DNA of 40,197 nucleotides from an uncultured Chloroflexota bacterium (GCA_950054395.1 CATLOZ010000004.1:1-40197); one strand, 5' to 3'; positions 1-9,723 are shown, numbered from the stretch's first letter. Translations and numbers: made by a program. Notes: generated by a model not told the origin, from the sequence alone.

Positions 1-2
1 GG

Positions 3-83
3 CATATGTTTGCTACTTTCTTACTTCAAAAGAATACACATGCTAAAGTTGTGCAAGAATTGCTTAGACATAGCACTCTTTGA
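3..83 (+). pseudogene. C-terminal remnant of a tyrosine recombinase / phage integrase (XerC/D-like), partial at window edge
   Basis: Frame 3 reads HMFATFLLQKNTHAKVVQELLRHSTL then TGA; resembles the integrase segment 'RHxFATxLLxxGxxxxVVQELLGHSSL', but stops before the catalytic-Tyr motif (TTQIYTHV). Confidence 0.6.
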
Positions 84-205
84 GCAGAATAATAAATAAT
101 ACTGCCCACTTGCGTATTAATAACTGTTATATGCTATTAAGTTGAGATTGGTGTATACTATAGGGAATTAAGAAATGTTATGAGATATTAAGACTACAGT
201 TTATA

Positions 206-242
206 ATTCAAAGTCCTTCCTGACACCACTACACCACCGGGC
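206..242 (-). other. possible degenerate tRNA 5'-half-like fragment
   Basis: Minus strand GCCCGGTGGTGTAGTGGTGTCAGGAAGGACTTTGAAT resembles a tRNA acceptor/D-arm start and anticodon-loop-like text; no 3' half follows. Confidence 0.25.
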
Positions 243-737
243 ATTGTTCTCTTCAGTATATCAATATTTAATTAAAGATTTGATATTGTCTTTGTCCAAT
301 ATTTTGTTTAAATAAACTTATTTAATTGATTGTTGCGTTAGTAGGTTAGTTAGTTGTTCGGCAGTTGTAATAGTAATAGATAGAAGGAGTTAGTAGATAG
401 GGGCAAGGCTTAGGATTTATTGATGATAGGTTAAACATGTGCATGACAGATTTAAAAAACAAAAAAAGGTTTGTTTTGTAAGTGTCCCATTACACACTTT
501 ATATAACTATAAAAAAGATGCACAAGTTGCACATAGTAAAAAAAAGAAGTGGCACAAATGTCACATATAAAAAAGAAAATATAAAAATTAAAGAAGAAAA
601 TTAAAATGACAAATATTAAAAAAATTATAAGAAAATATAAATATAAGATACGAATTAAATTATCAGATAGAAAAGATAGTAAAAGAATTGAAATATTATT
701 TAAAAAATAATATTAATAAAGAGTAAAGGTTGCAGAT

Positions 738-2096
738 CTAAGAATTTATCTTTGATTTAAAGGGGGTATGTTTTAGAGTTTCTGTGTTTGGATTTTTACA
801 TATTATCATTCTTCTTATTGCTTCTACATTCATAACTACAGCAACAAATATCAATATAAATTTAACCTGATTTAATAAAGCACCCAATAGCATAACAAAT
901 ATACGCATATCTCTTCCAATACGTATGTTTCTTGTGTTTATATAAATTTTCATTAAATTATCATATTTATCTGCTGTATAACTAAGCATAAAAGAACCTG
1001 TAATTGCAAAAAAGCCTATTATTAAATATAAATTTCCACCATCATTAGAATATAGATGCCACGTCAAACCAAACAATAAGAAAGCATCTGCGTAACGATC
1101 CAAAACAGCATCAAACCAACCACCATAACTACTTTCTTGATATTTTAAACGTGCCACTTCTCCGTCACAACCATCGATAATAGATGAAATTTGAGCTAAT
1201 ATTCCTCCTATAATTAATGGGATATATGAGCCCATAGAAAATAAAAGTGAAGCAATGCATGCAACGCTAAATGCAAATATTGAAATTTGATTTGGCGTAA
1301 TATTGGTAACAGATAATTTCTTTGAAATCCAAATAGAAATAGGTCGATTAAAATATCGTGCTATAATTCCATCATGTTGTTTATTCAGATTTTTTAATAC
1401 CTCAGATTCAGCCTTACGATATGATTCCGGATCATTGACATCAGCCCAAAACTTATCATCAATCTTAAAAATGTTAACTTTACTTTTGTCTGCTAGATAT
1501 TGTATTGCATCTGTTAAAAACCCCATGTCTTTTTTTATACATATTTCCAAGGCTTTGAAAATTGAAGGTTTGCAATAAAATATTCCTGTATCAAAGCCAT
1601 CGTATTCTTTTAAATTTTTTCCTATTTTAGTTATTTTATTATTATCAACCTTAACTTTGGTAACACAATTTAGGGCAATCATTGGATTTTTAATTTTTGT
1701 ATCTATTGCCAAAACAACATCAGATTTATTTGATTGTGAAAATAAATTTCTGACTATAGATGGATCAAACAGATGATCTGACATTAATAATAAAAAAGGT
1801 TCCTTTATTTTATCCTTAACACTGAGTACAGAAAAACCATTTGCCCCATTTTCCCATTCAGAATTATAGATAGTATGTATTACTAAACCTGTGTCTTCAC
1901 TTAATTTTTTTAAAATAGCTTCTAAAGGATCTTTTTCATGCCCGGTTACCACAAAAAATTCATTCGCACCAGCCTTTTTAGCTGTACGAATAGTACGTTC
2001 TATTAATGGTAATCCAAGAAAATTAACAAGCGGTTTGCTAGTTCCTTTTTCTTGTAATCTTTCTCCCTTTCCAGCTGCAATTATTACACATTTCAT
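738..2096 (-). CDS. bifunctional sugar/inositol-phosphate nucleotidyltransferase + CDP-alcohol phosphatidyltransferase (IPCT-DIPPS-like fusion)
   Basis: N-term MKCVIIAAGKGERL...KPL nucleotidyltransferase signature; C-term DGEVARLKYQESSYGGWFDAVLD fits the CDP-alcohol phosphotransferase motif DGxxARx8Gx3Dx3D; multiple TM segments. Confidence 0.82.
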   Translation of the reverse strand: MKCVIIAAGKGERLQEKGTSKPLVNFLGLPLIERTIRTAKKAGANEFFVVTGHEKDPLEAILKKLSEDTGLVIHTIYNSEWENGANGFSVLSVKDKIKEPFLLLMSDHLFDPSIVRNLFSQSNKSDVVLAIDTKIKNPMIALNCVTKVKVDNNKITKIGKNLKEYDGFDTGIFYCKPSIFKALEICIKKDMGFLTDAIQYLADKSKVNIFKIDDKFWADVNDPESYRKAESEVLKNLNKQHDGIIARYFNRPISIWISKKLSVTNITPNQISIFAFSVACIASLLFSMGSYIPLIIGGILAQISSIIDGCDGEVARLKYQESSYGGWFDAVLDRYADAFLLFGLTWHLYSNDGGNLYLIIGFFAITGSFMLSYTADKYDNLMKIYINTRNIRIGRDMRIFVMLLGALLNQVKFILIFVAVVMNVEAIRRMIICKNPNTETLKHTPFKSKINS

Positions 2097-2374
2097 AATA
2101 TTCTTTATATCTTATAAAAAAGTTACTCAAAGCAAAATTACAAACAAGTTACCTTTTGTTTCTTAAAATCGTTGACTATGCCACTGTCTGTGATCATAAC
2201 AAATGTAAAAACCAATAATATTCAGTAATATTAGTTAAAAATAACAGATAGATAATTGACTAACTTTGCGTTGGGTTGAAATTAATTAAATTATATTATC
2301 GAGGATTATTAATGATAAATTTAAATAACTAATACCTATATCCTGATTCTATTATATTCCATGCATTCCTGCAA

Positions 2375-2430
2375 GTTTCTTAAAATCTGTTGGTCTTAGG
2401 GTGGTGCGAGTTCAAGCCTTGCCCACTAAG
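2375..2430 (+). other. orphan tRNA-Leu(UAA)-like 3' half (possible integration scar)
   Basis: CTTAAAATCTGTTGGTCTTAGGGTGGTGCGAGTTCAAGCCTTGCCCACTAAG: anticodon-loop text, class II variable-arm-like segment, T-arm GCGAG-TTCAAGC-CTTGC (one G-U pair). No matching 5' half/acceptor strand upstream. Confidence 0.55.
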
Positions 2431-2532
2431 TAATTGATCTTATAAACTATTTTAATTTTGTTAGTGATTTTAATAATTATTTCTTTATTGCTATATCTTT
2501 ATTTAGAAAAATAAATAATATGATAGAATTTT

Positions 2533-3774
2533 ATGATGAAATTTTTACCTGAAGCATTAAGATCTAGACATTTTAAAATTTATTTTATAGGAAATATTTT
2601 TTCCTATCATGCTGTTCAGATCTTTATTTTTGCAGAATCTTGGATTGTACATGAGTTGAATAAAACACCTGAAGCATTAGGTATGTTAGGTTTATACGCT
2701 TCATTGCCAACAATCATTTTCAATGTATTTGGAGGAGCGGTAGCAGATAGATTTAATAAAAAATTGCTTGTTTCAATGTCTCAGATATTTCAGGCAATAA
2801 TATTTATTATTTTTGCTTATTCTTATGCGAATGGGCATCTTGAATATTGGCATGTTTATATTATTGCTGCAATAATAAGTTTTTCAACTGCTTTTGAATT
2901 ACCTGCAAAAATGTCATATTTCCCATCATTACTTGATAGAACAAATTTATCTAGTGGTGTAGTAGTGGATTTATTTGCATGGCAGGGAACCAGAGTTATT
3001 GCTCCATTGATAGCAGGTTTTATTTTTGCAGTGTATGGTGGAAGCTTTGCTTTACTTTGCTCATCTTTACTTATTTTAATTTTTATTATTTTGTTTAATA
3101 CAACTAAACCTTTATATAATCCTAAAAAACCTATTGATGGAAATCCAATTTCTGATGCATTTGATGGATTGAAATATATATATCAAAACAAACCTATGCT
3201 AGTTTTACTTAGCCTTTCATTTTTAGTTTATTTATCAGGTTATGCTTATTTGAACATGCTGCCATATATTGGAGTACAAATTTTTAAAGTTGGATCAAAA
3301 GGGACAGGTTTATTAATGACTGCAGCTGGTATTGGTTCAGTTTTACCAACAATCATTTTTGCAAAATCAGGAATTCCAAATAAAAGACTAGGAGTTTGTT
3401 TAAGTATGCTATTTTCAGGATTCTTTTTAATTCTTTTTGCCGGATCTTCTATTTTGTATCAATATATACCATTGGCAGCTATTATTATTTTAATTATTGG
3501 TTTTGCAAATTCTTTGTACGCAACCTCAGTGATGAGTGCAATACAGATTCATGTTTCTGAAGAATTCAGAGGTAGAGTTGTAGGTATTTTTATTATGTCT
3601 TTTAGTTTTATGTCTCTTGGGAGTTTATGGGTTGGAACATTGGGAGGATTTTTAGACAAAGTTCTGTTAACTGAACATTTTGGAGTATTAATTTCTTTAA
3701 TGTTTGGAGGTGTTATTTTACTTTTTGCAGGAATAATAATGTATTTATTTAATACTTCTCTTAAAAAAATATAA
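2533..3774 (+). CDS. MFS transporter (EntS-like exporter family)
   Basis: 413 aa, about 12 hydrophobic segments, motif GGAVADRFNKK between TM2 and TM3. Confidence 0.85.
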   Translation: MMKFLPEALRSRHFKIYFIGNIFSYHAVQIFIFAESWIVHELNKTPEALGMLGLYASLPTIIFNVFGGAVADRFNKKLLVSMSQIFQAIIFIIFAYSYANGHLEYWHVYIIAAIISFSTAFELPAKMSYFPSLLDRTNLSSGVVVDLFAWQGTRVIAPLIAGFIFAVYGGSFALLCSSLLILIFIILFNTTKPLYNPKKPIDGNPISDAFDGLKYIYQNKPMLVLLSLSFLVYLSGYAYLNMLPYIGVQIFKVGSKGTGLLMTAAGIGSVLPTIIFAKSGIPNKRLGVCLSMLFSGFFLILFAGSSILYQYIPLAAIIILIIGFANSLYATSVMSAIQIHVSEEFRGRVVGIFIMSFSFMSLGSLWVGTLGGFLDKVLLTEHFGVLISLMFGGVILLFAGIIMYLFNTSLKKI

Positions 3775-3828
3775 ATAAAATACAAATTTTATAAATATAA
3801 TTTTAATAAATCACCTTAACTTTAATTA

Positions 3829-5169
3829 TTAAATGGTACCTTGATTTCTTGCTTCAATAAATGCATTCTCCATAGCTTCGACAGTTATATTAACATCATC
3901 TTCACTATGTTCTGCCATCATTATAAATCTTGATGCTGACCAAGTGTCTATTCCTTGATTAATTAAAGATAATCCTAATTGATTATGTATTGCACTATCA
4001 TAAGATTTTGATTCATCTTCTTTAGACAAATTGATAATATCTTCTACAGAATTTGCTTCAATTCCTAATCTGAAATGAACTAATGAATCATTTCCGTATG
4101 CCAATCCTGGAATTTCTAATTTTGATAATACTCCATTTAATCCGGATATTAATTGTTGACCTCTTTTTGCAGCAATTTCATTAACATTAGTAGTTCTTAC
4201 TATGGCTAGAGCTTTTGCCCCTGCCGCAGCAGATAATGGATTAGCATTAAATGTACCAGGGTGATATATTGCTTTTCCTCCAGGTTTTTTTTCTAGAATT
4301 TCCATAAATCTAGCTTTTCCAGTAACACAACCCCCTGGTAATCCTCCTCCAAGTATTTTAGCCCATGAGCTTATATCAGGTGTTATCCCAAGCAGTTCTT
4401 CTGCTCCTCCTTTGGCAACTCTAAATCCTGTTACAACCTCATCAAACATAAGAACAATTTTCTTATCAGTACATAATTGTCTGAGCTCTTTTAGAAAAGA
4501 AGGTTTTATTGGGTATTGCCCCATATGAGCACCAGTTGGTTCTAACATTACGCCTGCAATATCATCATCTTTATCTAATAATGATTCAAGAATAGAAATA
4601 TCATTTGGAGGTATAACAATCATTGTATTTAAAATTTGGGCTGGAATACCAAATTCCCAATTGTCATCAGCTCCACCTGTGGCTGATGCTCCGTCACTCC
4701 AGCCATGAAAATGATCTTCAAATTTAATAATTCTATTTTTGCCTGTATAAGCTCTCATTATTCGCATTCCCAGCATATCAGCTTCTGTTCCGGAACTTGT
4801 AAATCTTATTGTTTCCGCTGATGGTATTAAATTTTTTATAGCTTTTCCCCAAGCAATTTCAAGTTCAGTAGATGCTCCAGGTAAACTACCTTTTGCTATT
4901 GTTTCCCTAACAACTTTAACTATTTCAGGGTGAGCATGGCCTAATAACATTGCCCCATGACCTGATTTGTAATCAATGTATTCATTTCCATCAATGTCCC
5001 ATTTTTTAGATCCTTGAGCATTTGTGATGTAATAAGGAAAAGGTTTTGTCATCCTAGCATCGTGTGTAACTCCGTTTGGAAATAAATTCATTGCTTCTTT
5101 AAATTTCTGCTCTGATTTAGAGTGTTTTTCTTTATATATTTTTTCTATTGGAGTTGTCATATTTGTCAC
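3829..5169 (-). CDS. class III PLP aminotransferase (glutamate-1-semialdehyde aminomutase-like)
   Basis: FPNGVTHDARMTKPFP, SSGTEADMLGMRIMRAYTGK, FDEVVTGFR, SSWAKILGGGLPGG motifs. Confidence 0.85.
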   Translation of the reverse strand: MTNMTTPIEKIYKEKHSKSEQKFKEAMNLFPNGVTHDARMTKPFPYYITNAQGSKKWDIDGNEYIDYKSGHGAMLLGHAHPEIVKVVRETIAKGSLPGASTELEIAWGKAIKNLIPSAETIRFTSSGTEADMLGMRIMRAYTGKNRIIKFEDHFHGWSDGASATGGADDNWEFGIPAQILNTMIVIPPNDISILESLLDKDDDIAGVMLEPTGAHMGQYPIKPSFLKELRQLCTDKKIVLMFDEVVTGFRVAKGGAEELLGITPDISSWAKILGGGLPGGCVTGKARFMEILEKKPGGKAIYHPGTFNANPLSAAAGAKALAIVRTTNVNEIAAKRGQQLISGLNGVLSKLEIPGLAYGNDSLVHFRLGIEANSVEDIINLSKEDESKSYDSAIHNQLGLSLINQGIDTWSASRFIMMAEHSEDDVNITVEAMENAFIEARNQGTI

Positions 5170-5312
5170 GGATTATATTGTCTTATTAATTAATAATAAA
5201 AATTATATAAGACTTTTAATTATTTTGTAACTATATTGTTTTAAATGGTAAATATTTATATTAAATATATTCTATAATCTTTTTGTATTAAAATATTTGC
5301 AGGTTAATTTTT

Positions 5313-6485
5313 ATGAGAAGTTTTGTCGTTAATCTTGAATGTACTTACCCGGGTTGTGGAGAAGAATATTCTATAGATGAATTAAATAAATTATGTATTA
5401 AATGTGGCAGAGTATTGTATGCACGATATGATATTAATGCAGTAAAAAAATCATTATCAAAAGAAGATCTTATTCATAGGGATCCTAACATGTGGAGATA
5501 TTTTGAGATGATGCCTGTAAAAGATCCTAAAAATGTTATTACGTTAGGTGAAGGATTTACTCCAATATTTCACGCAGAAAATTTAGGACAGATTGAAGGC
5601 TATTCAAATCTTTACATAAAAGATGAAGGACTTAATCCTACTGGCTCTTTTAAAGCGAGAGGTTTATCTGCAGCTTTATCAAAAGCAAAAGAACTTGGAG
5701 TTAAAAAAGTAACAATGCCTTCAGCAGGGAATGCTGCTGGAGCAATGGCAGCATATGCAGCAGCAGGGAATTTAGAAGCCCATGTATTTATGCCCAAAGA
5801 TGCTCCTATTATGAATCAGAAAGAAACAGAACTTGCCGGGGCTTCTTTGAATTTAATAGATGGTTTAATTAATGATGCAGGCAGAATTTCAAATGAATTT
5901 GCTGATAAAGAAAATTTATTTGATGTATCAACTTTAAAAGAACCATATCGACAAGAAGGTAAGAAAACAATGGGTTATGAAATTGCAGAGCAGTTTAAAT
6001 GGAATTTGCCTGATACTATCGTTTATCCAACTGGAGGTGGGACTGGAATTGTAGGAATGTGGAAAGCATTTAATGAAATGGAAGAACTGGGCTGGATTGG
6101 TTCTAAAAGGCCAAAGATGTTTTCTGTTCAGGCAGTAGGATGTGCTCCTATAGTAAAAGCTTTTAGAGAAAATAAAATGCATGCAGAATTATGGGAAAAT
6201 GCTTCTACAAAAGCAGCAGGGATGAGAGTGCCTGTTGCAGTGGGAGATTATTTGATATTAGAAGCTTTAAGAGAAAGTGGTGGTGGTGTAGCGGCGATAG
6301 AAGATGAGGATATGATTCATACTATGAGATTAATTGCAAGTAAGCAAGGCATCCTCCCGGCACCGGAAGGAGCTGCAACTTATGTTGGTTTAAACCAACT
6401 AGTAAGCGAAGGAAAAGTAGATAAAGATGAAAAAATTTTATTAATGAATACAGGTTCAGCATTTAAATACTTTGAATTAATGTAA
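5313..6485 (+). CDS. thrC: threonine synthase with N-terminal zinc-ribbon
   Basis: CTYPGCGEEYS...CIKCG zinc ribbon; PLP motif NPTGSFKARGLSAALSKA; PTGGGTGIVGMWKAF. Confidence 0.85.
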   Translation: MRSFVVNLECTYPGCGEEYSIDELNKLCIKCGRVLYARYDINAVKKSLSKEDLIHRDPNMWRYFEMMPVKDPKNVITLGEGFTPIFHAENLGQIEGYSNLYIKDEGLNPTGSFKARGLSAALSKAKELGVKKVTMPSAGNAAGAMAAYAAAGNLEAHVFMPKDAPIMNQKETELAGASLNLIDGLINDAGRISNEFADKENLFDVSTLKEPYRQEGKKTMGYEIAEQFKWNLPDTIVYPTGGGTGIVGMWKAFNEMEELGWIGSKRPKMFSVQAVGCAPIVKAFRENKMHAELWENASTKAAGMRVPVAVGDYLILEALRESGGGVAAIEDEDMIHTMRLIASKQGILPAPEGAATYVGLNQLVSEGKVDKDEKILLMNTGSAFKYFELM

Positions 6486-6502
6486 AAAATCCTTATACTT
6501 TA

Positions 6503-6532
6503 TTGACAGTGGATATTTAGCTGTGTGATACT
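6503..6532 (+). promoter_or_regulatory. putative sigma-70-type promoter for the ACIII operon
   Basis: TTGACA at 6503-6508, 18-bp spacer, extended -10 TGT-GATACT (hexamer 6527-6532), about 30 nt before the first CDS. Confidence 0.45.
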
Positions 6533-6561
6533 TTTCACTAGAGTTTTTATGTGAGGTAAAA

Positions 6562-6852
6562 TTGGATCCGATTCCATTAACACAACAAGATTGGAAAGAA
6601 CTACATCTTATTGTAAATAACATTTGGTTAATGTTGGTTTGTGCCTTGTCATTCTCAGGGAATATGTTATTGGCTCATGCTATTATACCTTCTCTGGTTG
6701 AATCAGGATCAGTTAGCAAATATTGGAAAATTTTGAGAATTTTATTTTATATGGGGGGTTTTGGATCAGCGGCACTATACATTGGTTTGGCTGTATGGGC
6801 AATTATAGCGGGAGATGTATTAAATAAATTCTGGCCAAACTTTTGGATTTAA
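6562..6852 (+). CDS. small membrane protein, first gene of the ACIII operon, function unknown
   Basis: 96 aa, TTG start, hydrophobic segments; 18 nt upstream of the pentaheme ActA ORF, same strand. Confidence 0.65.
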   Translation: MDPIPLTQQDWKELHLIVNNIWLMLVCALSFSGNMLLAHAIIPSLVESGSVSKYWKILRILFYMGGFGSAALYIGLAVWAIIAGDVLNKFWPNFWI

Positions 6853-6870
6853 TTATATGAAGGGGAAAAA

Positions 6871-7467
6871 TTGATACCTGGTGATTTTAGAGTTCCAAAA
6901 ATAAGTCCAAAGATCTTGTTGATTTCATGTTTGGGGACTTTAATAACTTTAGTAATATTAATAATTGCTGTTTTATTCGTTGGGTCTGCATGGTGGACTC
7001 AACCACTTTTTGGTTTTGATGAAGGTCCTGATCAACCGATAGCTTTTAAACATTCTCCCCATGTAAAGGACCTGGGTATGAAATGTACTTATTGTCATCG
7101 TTTTGGAACAGAAGGTGCAGCTGCAGCTGCTATACCACCTGTTGAATTTTGTATGTCTTGCCACAGAGTAGTTGGTGATGATAATAAAGAAATCAAAAAG
7201 ATCAGAGATGCATATAACGGAGGCAAACCGATTGATTGGGTAAGGGTACACAGACTTCCTGATCATGCTAAATTTTATCACCCGCCACATATAAAAAAAT
7301 TATCTGAGAAAAATAATATAGAAGCAAGCGAAGTTTGTTCTACTTGCCATGGAGATGTGGCATCTATGAATAAAGTAAAACAAGTTTCTCCTATGAAAAT
7401 GGGATGGTGTGTCGATTGCCATAGAGCAAATGGTGCTTCAACTGATTGTACTACTTGTCATTATTGA
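6871..7467 (+). CDS. actA: Alternative Complex III subunit ActA, pentaheme cytochrome c
   Basis: Five CxxCH motifs (CTYCH, CMSCH, CSTCH, CVDCH, CTTCH), N-terminal TM anchor, followed by actB-like genes. Confidence 0.88.
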   Translation: MIPGDFRVPKISPKILLISCLGTLITLVILIIAVLFVGSAWWTQPLFGFDEGPDQPIAFKHSPHVKDLGMKCTYCHRFGTEGAAAAAIPPVEFCMSCHRVVGDDNKEIKKIRDAYNGGKPIDWVRVHRLPDHAKFYHPPHIKKLSEKNNIEASEVCSTCHGDVASMNKVKQVSPMKMGWCVDCHRANGASTDCTTCHY

Positions 7468-7479
7468 GGAATATATAAT

Positions 7480-9708
7480 ATGGATTTAACCAGAAGAGAT
7501 TTTATAAAATTAATTGGTGGAGGAGCTACAGGAGCTATAATTTTTAGTGCTTGCGGAATTCCTGAAGAAGAATTATATTTTCAGTCTCCTAACAAACTTC
7601 CTGAAGACCAGGTTACTGGAATAGATAATTGGTACGCTACACTTGGATCTAATGGCGAAGGCCTTGCAGTCAGGATAATGGAAGGAAGAGCAAAAAAAGT
7701 AGAAGGTAATTCAGATTATCCTAGTAATACAGGTGCTCACAGTTATTCCAATGAAGCCGAATTGCAAATTTTATATCACCCTGAAAGATTAGAGTCACCT
7801 TTAGTAAGAGATGGAAATAGAGGCAGTGGTAAATGGATTGAAATAGGATGGAATGATGCTTATCAGCGAATCAATGATCAATTAAATACTTTGGGGTATG
7901 ATAAATCTCGATTTGTAACTAAACCGCTTGGAGGAAGAAGTAGTTCTGTTATTAGTGCTTTTTCAGATGAGCTTGGGAATAAATTATTAAGCTATTCTTT
8001 TTTTGAAGATACTAATTTAATTAATGCTTTAAATATAATTACTGGTTCAGGTAATATACCAAAATTGGATATTGGTAATTCAGATATGGTGCTCAATTTT
8101 GGAATGGATTTTTTGAATTCCTCTTATTCACAGGCAATGTTTGGAAGAGAGTATGGAAAATTCAGAACTTCACCAAGAGGTAATTTATATCATATCGAGC
8201 CTAGATTGTCCTTAACAGCTACCAATTCTGATGAATGGATATTTTGTGAATTAGGAACTGAAGGTATGATTGCTTCTGCAATAGCATATGTTTTGATTTC
8301 TGAAAAATTAGTAAATACAGATTTTGCCAAGAAGATTAATTCAAATGATCTTTCAGATTTTATGCCTGAGAAAATTTCTAAAATAACTGGTGTAAAACCA
8401 GATAAAATAGTTGACTTGGCTCATAAATTGGCTAAATCAAAACATCCTTTAATTATCGGAGGTGATACTGCTTCCGCCAATACAAATGGCTCATCTAATA
8501 TGATAGCTATATATGCATTAAATTTGCTTTTGGGGAATATTAATAAAGAGGGTGGATTGGTATTAAATCCCGATTCACCTTTAGCAGATTTGCATTCTTC
8601 AAGGACAACTAGTTCTTATCAGGAAATTTTATCTCTTATTGGAGATATAGATTCAGGCACTACTAATTCATTATTTATTAATCAGGTAGATTTGAATTAT
8701 TCAGTGTCTGGTAATATAAATCTTAAATCATCTTTGAGTAAATTAGGATTTATAGTTTCAATGAATTCATTTATTGATGATACTTCTCAATATGCAGATA
8801 TTATTCTCCCTTTAAATACTCAGTTTGAATCATGGGGAAATGATGTTCCTGTAATTGGTCCGGGATACGAAGTTGTAGGATTTCAGCAGCCAATAGTAAA
8901 AAGTCGATTTTCTAATAAGGGAAGACAATCGGGGGCTAAAAGTGCAGAAGAGATTATTATGGAATTATCTAAAATTATGGATTTTAAGAATAAATATTCA
9001 GGCAAAACTATGAAAGATGTTTTGATGGATGATGCAAAAAATATTATGAATTTAAACAGAGGTTCTATAAGAGCAAATGATCTGAAAACTTTTTGGAATG
9101 GTTTATTATCTAGAGGTGGATGGTGGGATGTAAAATCAAAAGTCTCCAAATTGGAAAAAACAAAATTGAAACAATGGCCAAAAATTAACAGTCCTGAATT
9201 TTCAAGTTCCAAATCTTCTTATCATTTAATCCCTTTTAAAACCACAGTTTCTGATGGAAGCTTAGCTAATTTACCTTGGTTGCAAGGATTAACTGATCCT
9301 ATGACAACTATTGCATGGGAAACATGGGTTGAAATTAATGAGCAGGAAGCAGATAAATTAAAAATCAAAGAAGGTGATGTTTTAGAGATTGATAATGGTA
9401 ATGGACGTAAAATTAAAGCAGTAGCTTATCCTACTCCTGCTACTCCTCCAAATGTTTTGTCAGTGCCAGTAGGAAGAGGACAGAAGACAGGTAGATATAC
9501 ATCAGGATTTGGTACAAATATTTATTCTATTATGAATACATCGTATGATCCTAATACTGGTGCTCATGCGTGGGCTTCAAATAAAGTCAATATAAAGAAA
9601 ACCAAGAGCAATATTAAAATACCTAAATTTGAGGGTAGATTTGAGGAAACAAAACGGGATCCTCATAATCATATTATTAAAATAAAATCATCAGATTCTG
9701 ATCATTAA
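7480..9708 (+). CDS. actB1: Alternative Complex III ActB1, molybdopterin-oxidoreductase-like subunit
   Basis: Tat-like N-term TRRDFIKLIGGGATGAIIFSAC with lipobox-like FSAC; molybdopterin-oxidoreductase-like body; operon context. Confidence 0.85.
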   Translation: MDLTRRDFIKLIGGGATGAIIFSACGIPEEELYFQSPNKLPEDQVTGIDNWYATLGSNGEGLAVRIMEGRAKKVEGNSDYPSNTGAHSYSNEAELQILYHPERLESPLVRDGNRGSGKWIEIGWNDAYQRINDQLNTLGYDKSRFVTKPLGGRSSSVISAFSDELGNKLLSYSFFEDTNLINALNIITGSGNIPKLDIGNSDMVLNFGMDFLNSSYSQAMFGREYGKFRTSPRGNLYHIEPRLSLTATNSDEWIFCELGTEGMIASAIAYVLISEKLVNTDFAKKINSNDLSDFMPEKISKITGVKPDKIVDLAHKLAKSKHPLIIGGDTASANTNGSSNMIAIYALNLLLGNINKEGGLVLNPDSPLADLHSSRTTSSYQEILSLIGDIDSGTTNSLFINQVDLNYSVSGNINLKSSLSKLGFIVSMNSFIDDTSQYADIILPLNTQFESWGNDVPVIGPGYEVVGFQQPIVKSRFSNKGRQSGAKSAEEIIMELSKIMDFKNKYSGKTMKDVLMDDAKNIMNLNRGSIRANDLKTFWNGLLSRGGWWDVKSKVSKLEKTKLKQWPKINSPEFSSSKSSYHLIPFKTTVSDGSLANLPWLQGLTDPMTTIAWETWVEINEQEADKLKIKEGDVLEIDNGNGRKIKAVAYPTPATPPNVLSVPVGRGQKTGRYTSGFGTNIYSIMNTSYDPNTGAHAWASNKVNIKKTKSNIKIPKFEGRFEETKRDPHNHIIKIKSSDSDH

Positions 9709-9723
9709 ATAGAGAGGTCATAA

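Noticed and set aside
606-710. 34-aa basic ORF MTNIKKIIRKYKYKIRIKLSDRKDSKRIEILFKK
   Set aside because: Low-complexity AT-rich context with K/I-rich composition; no convincing RBS or homology.
1303-2166. ORFs 1303-1578 and 1891-2166 (+)
   Set aside because: Antisense to the IPCT-DIPPS-like CDS; no recognisable domains.
3829-5169. Assigning the aminotransferase as HemL (heme biosynthesis)
   Set aside because: Class III fold is clear, but the substrate cannot be resolved from the sequence; no adjacent heme genes.
5180-5213. Bulged 12-bp hairpin (GTCTTATTAATT...AATTATATAAGAC) upstream of the aminotransferase
   Set aside because: AT-rich, bulged and plausibly a chance leader structure; insufficient for a separate finding.
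6973-7290. 105-aa minus-strand ORF
   Set aside because: Antisense to the pentaheme actA CDS.
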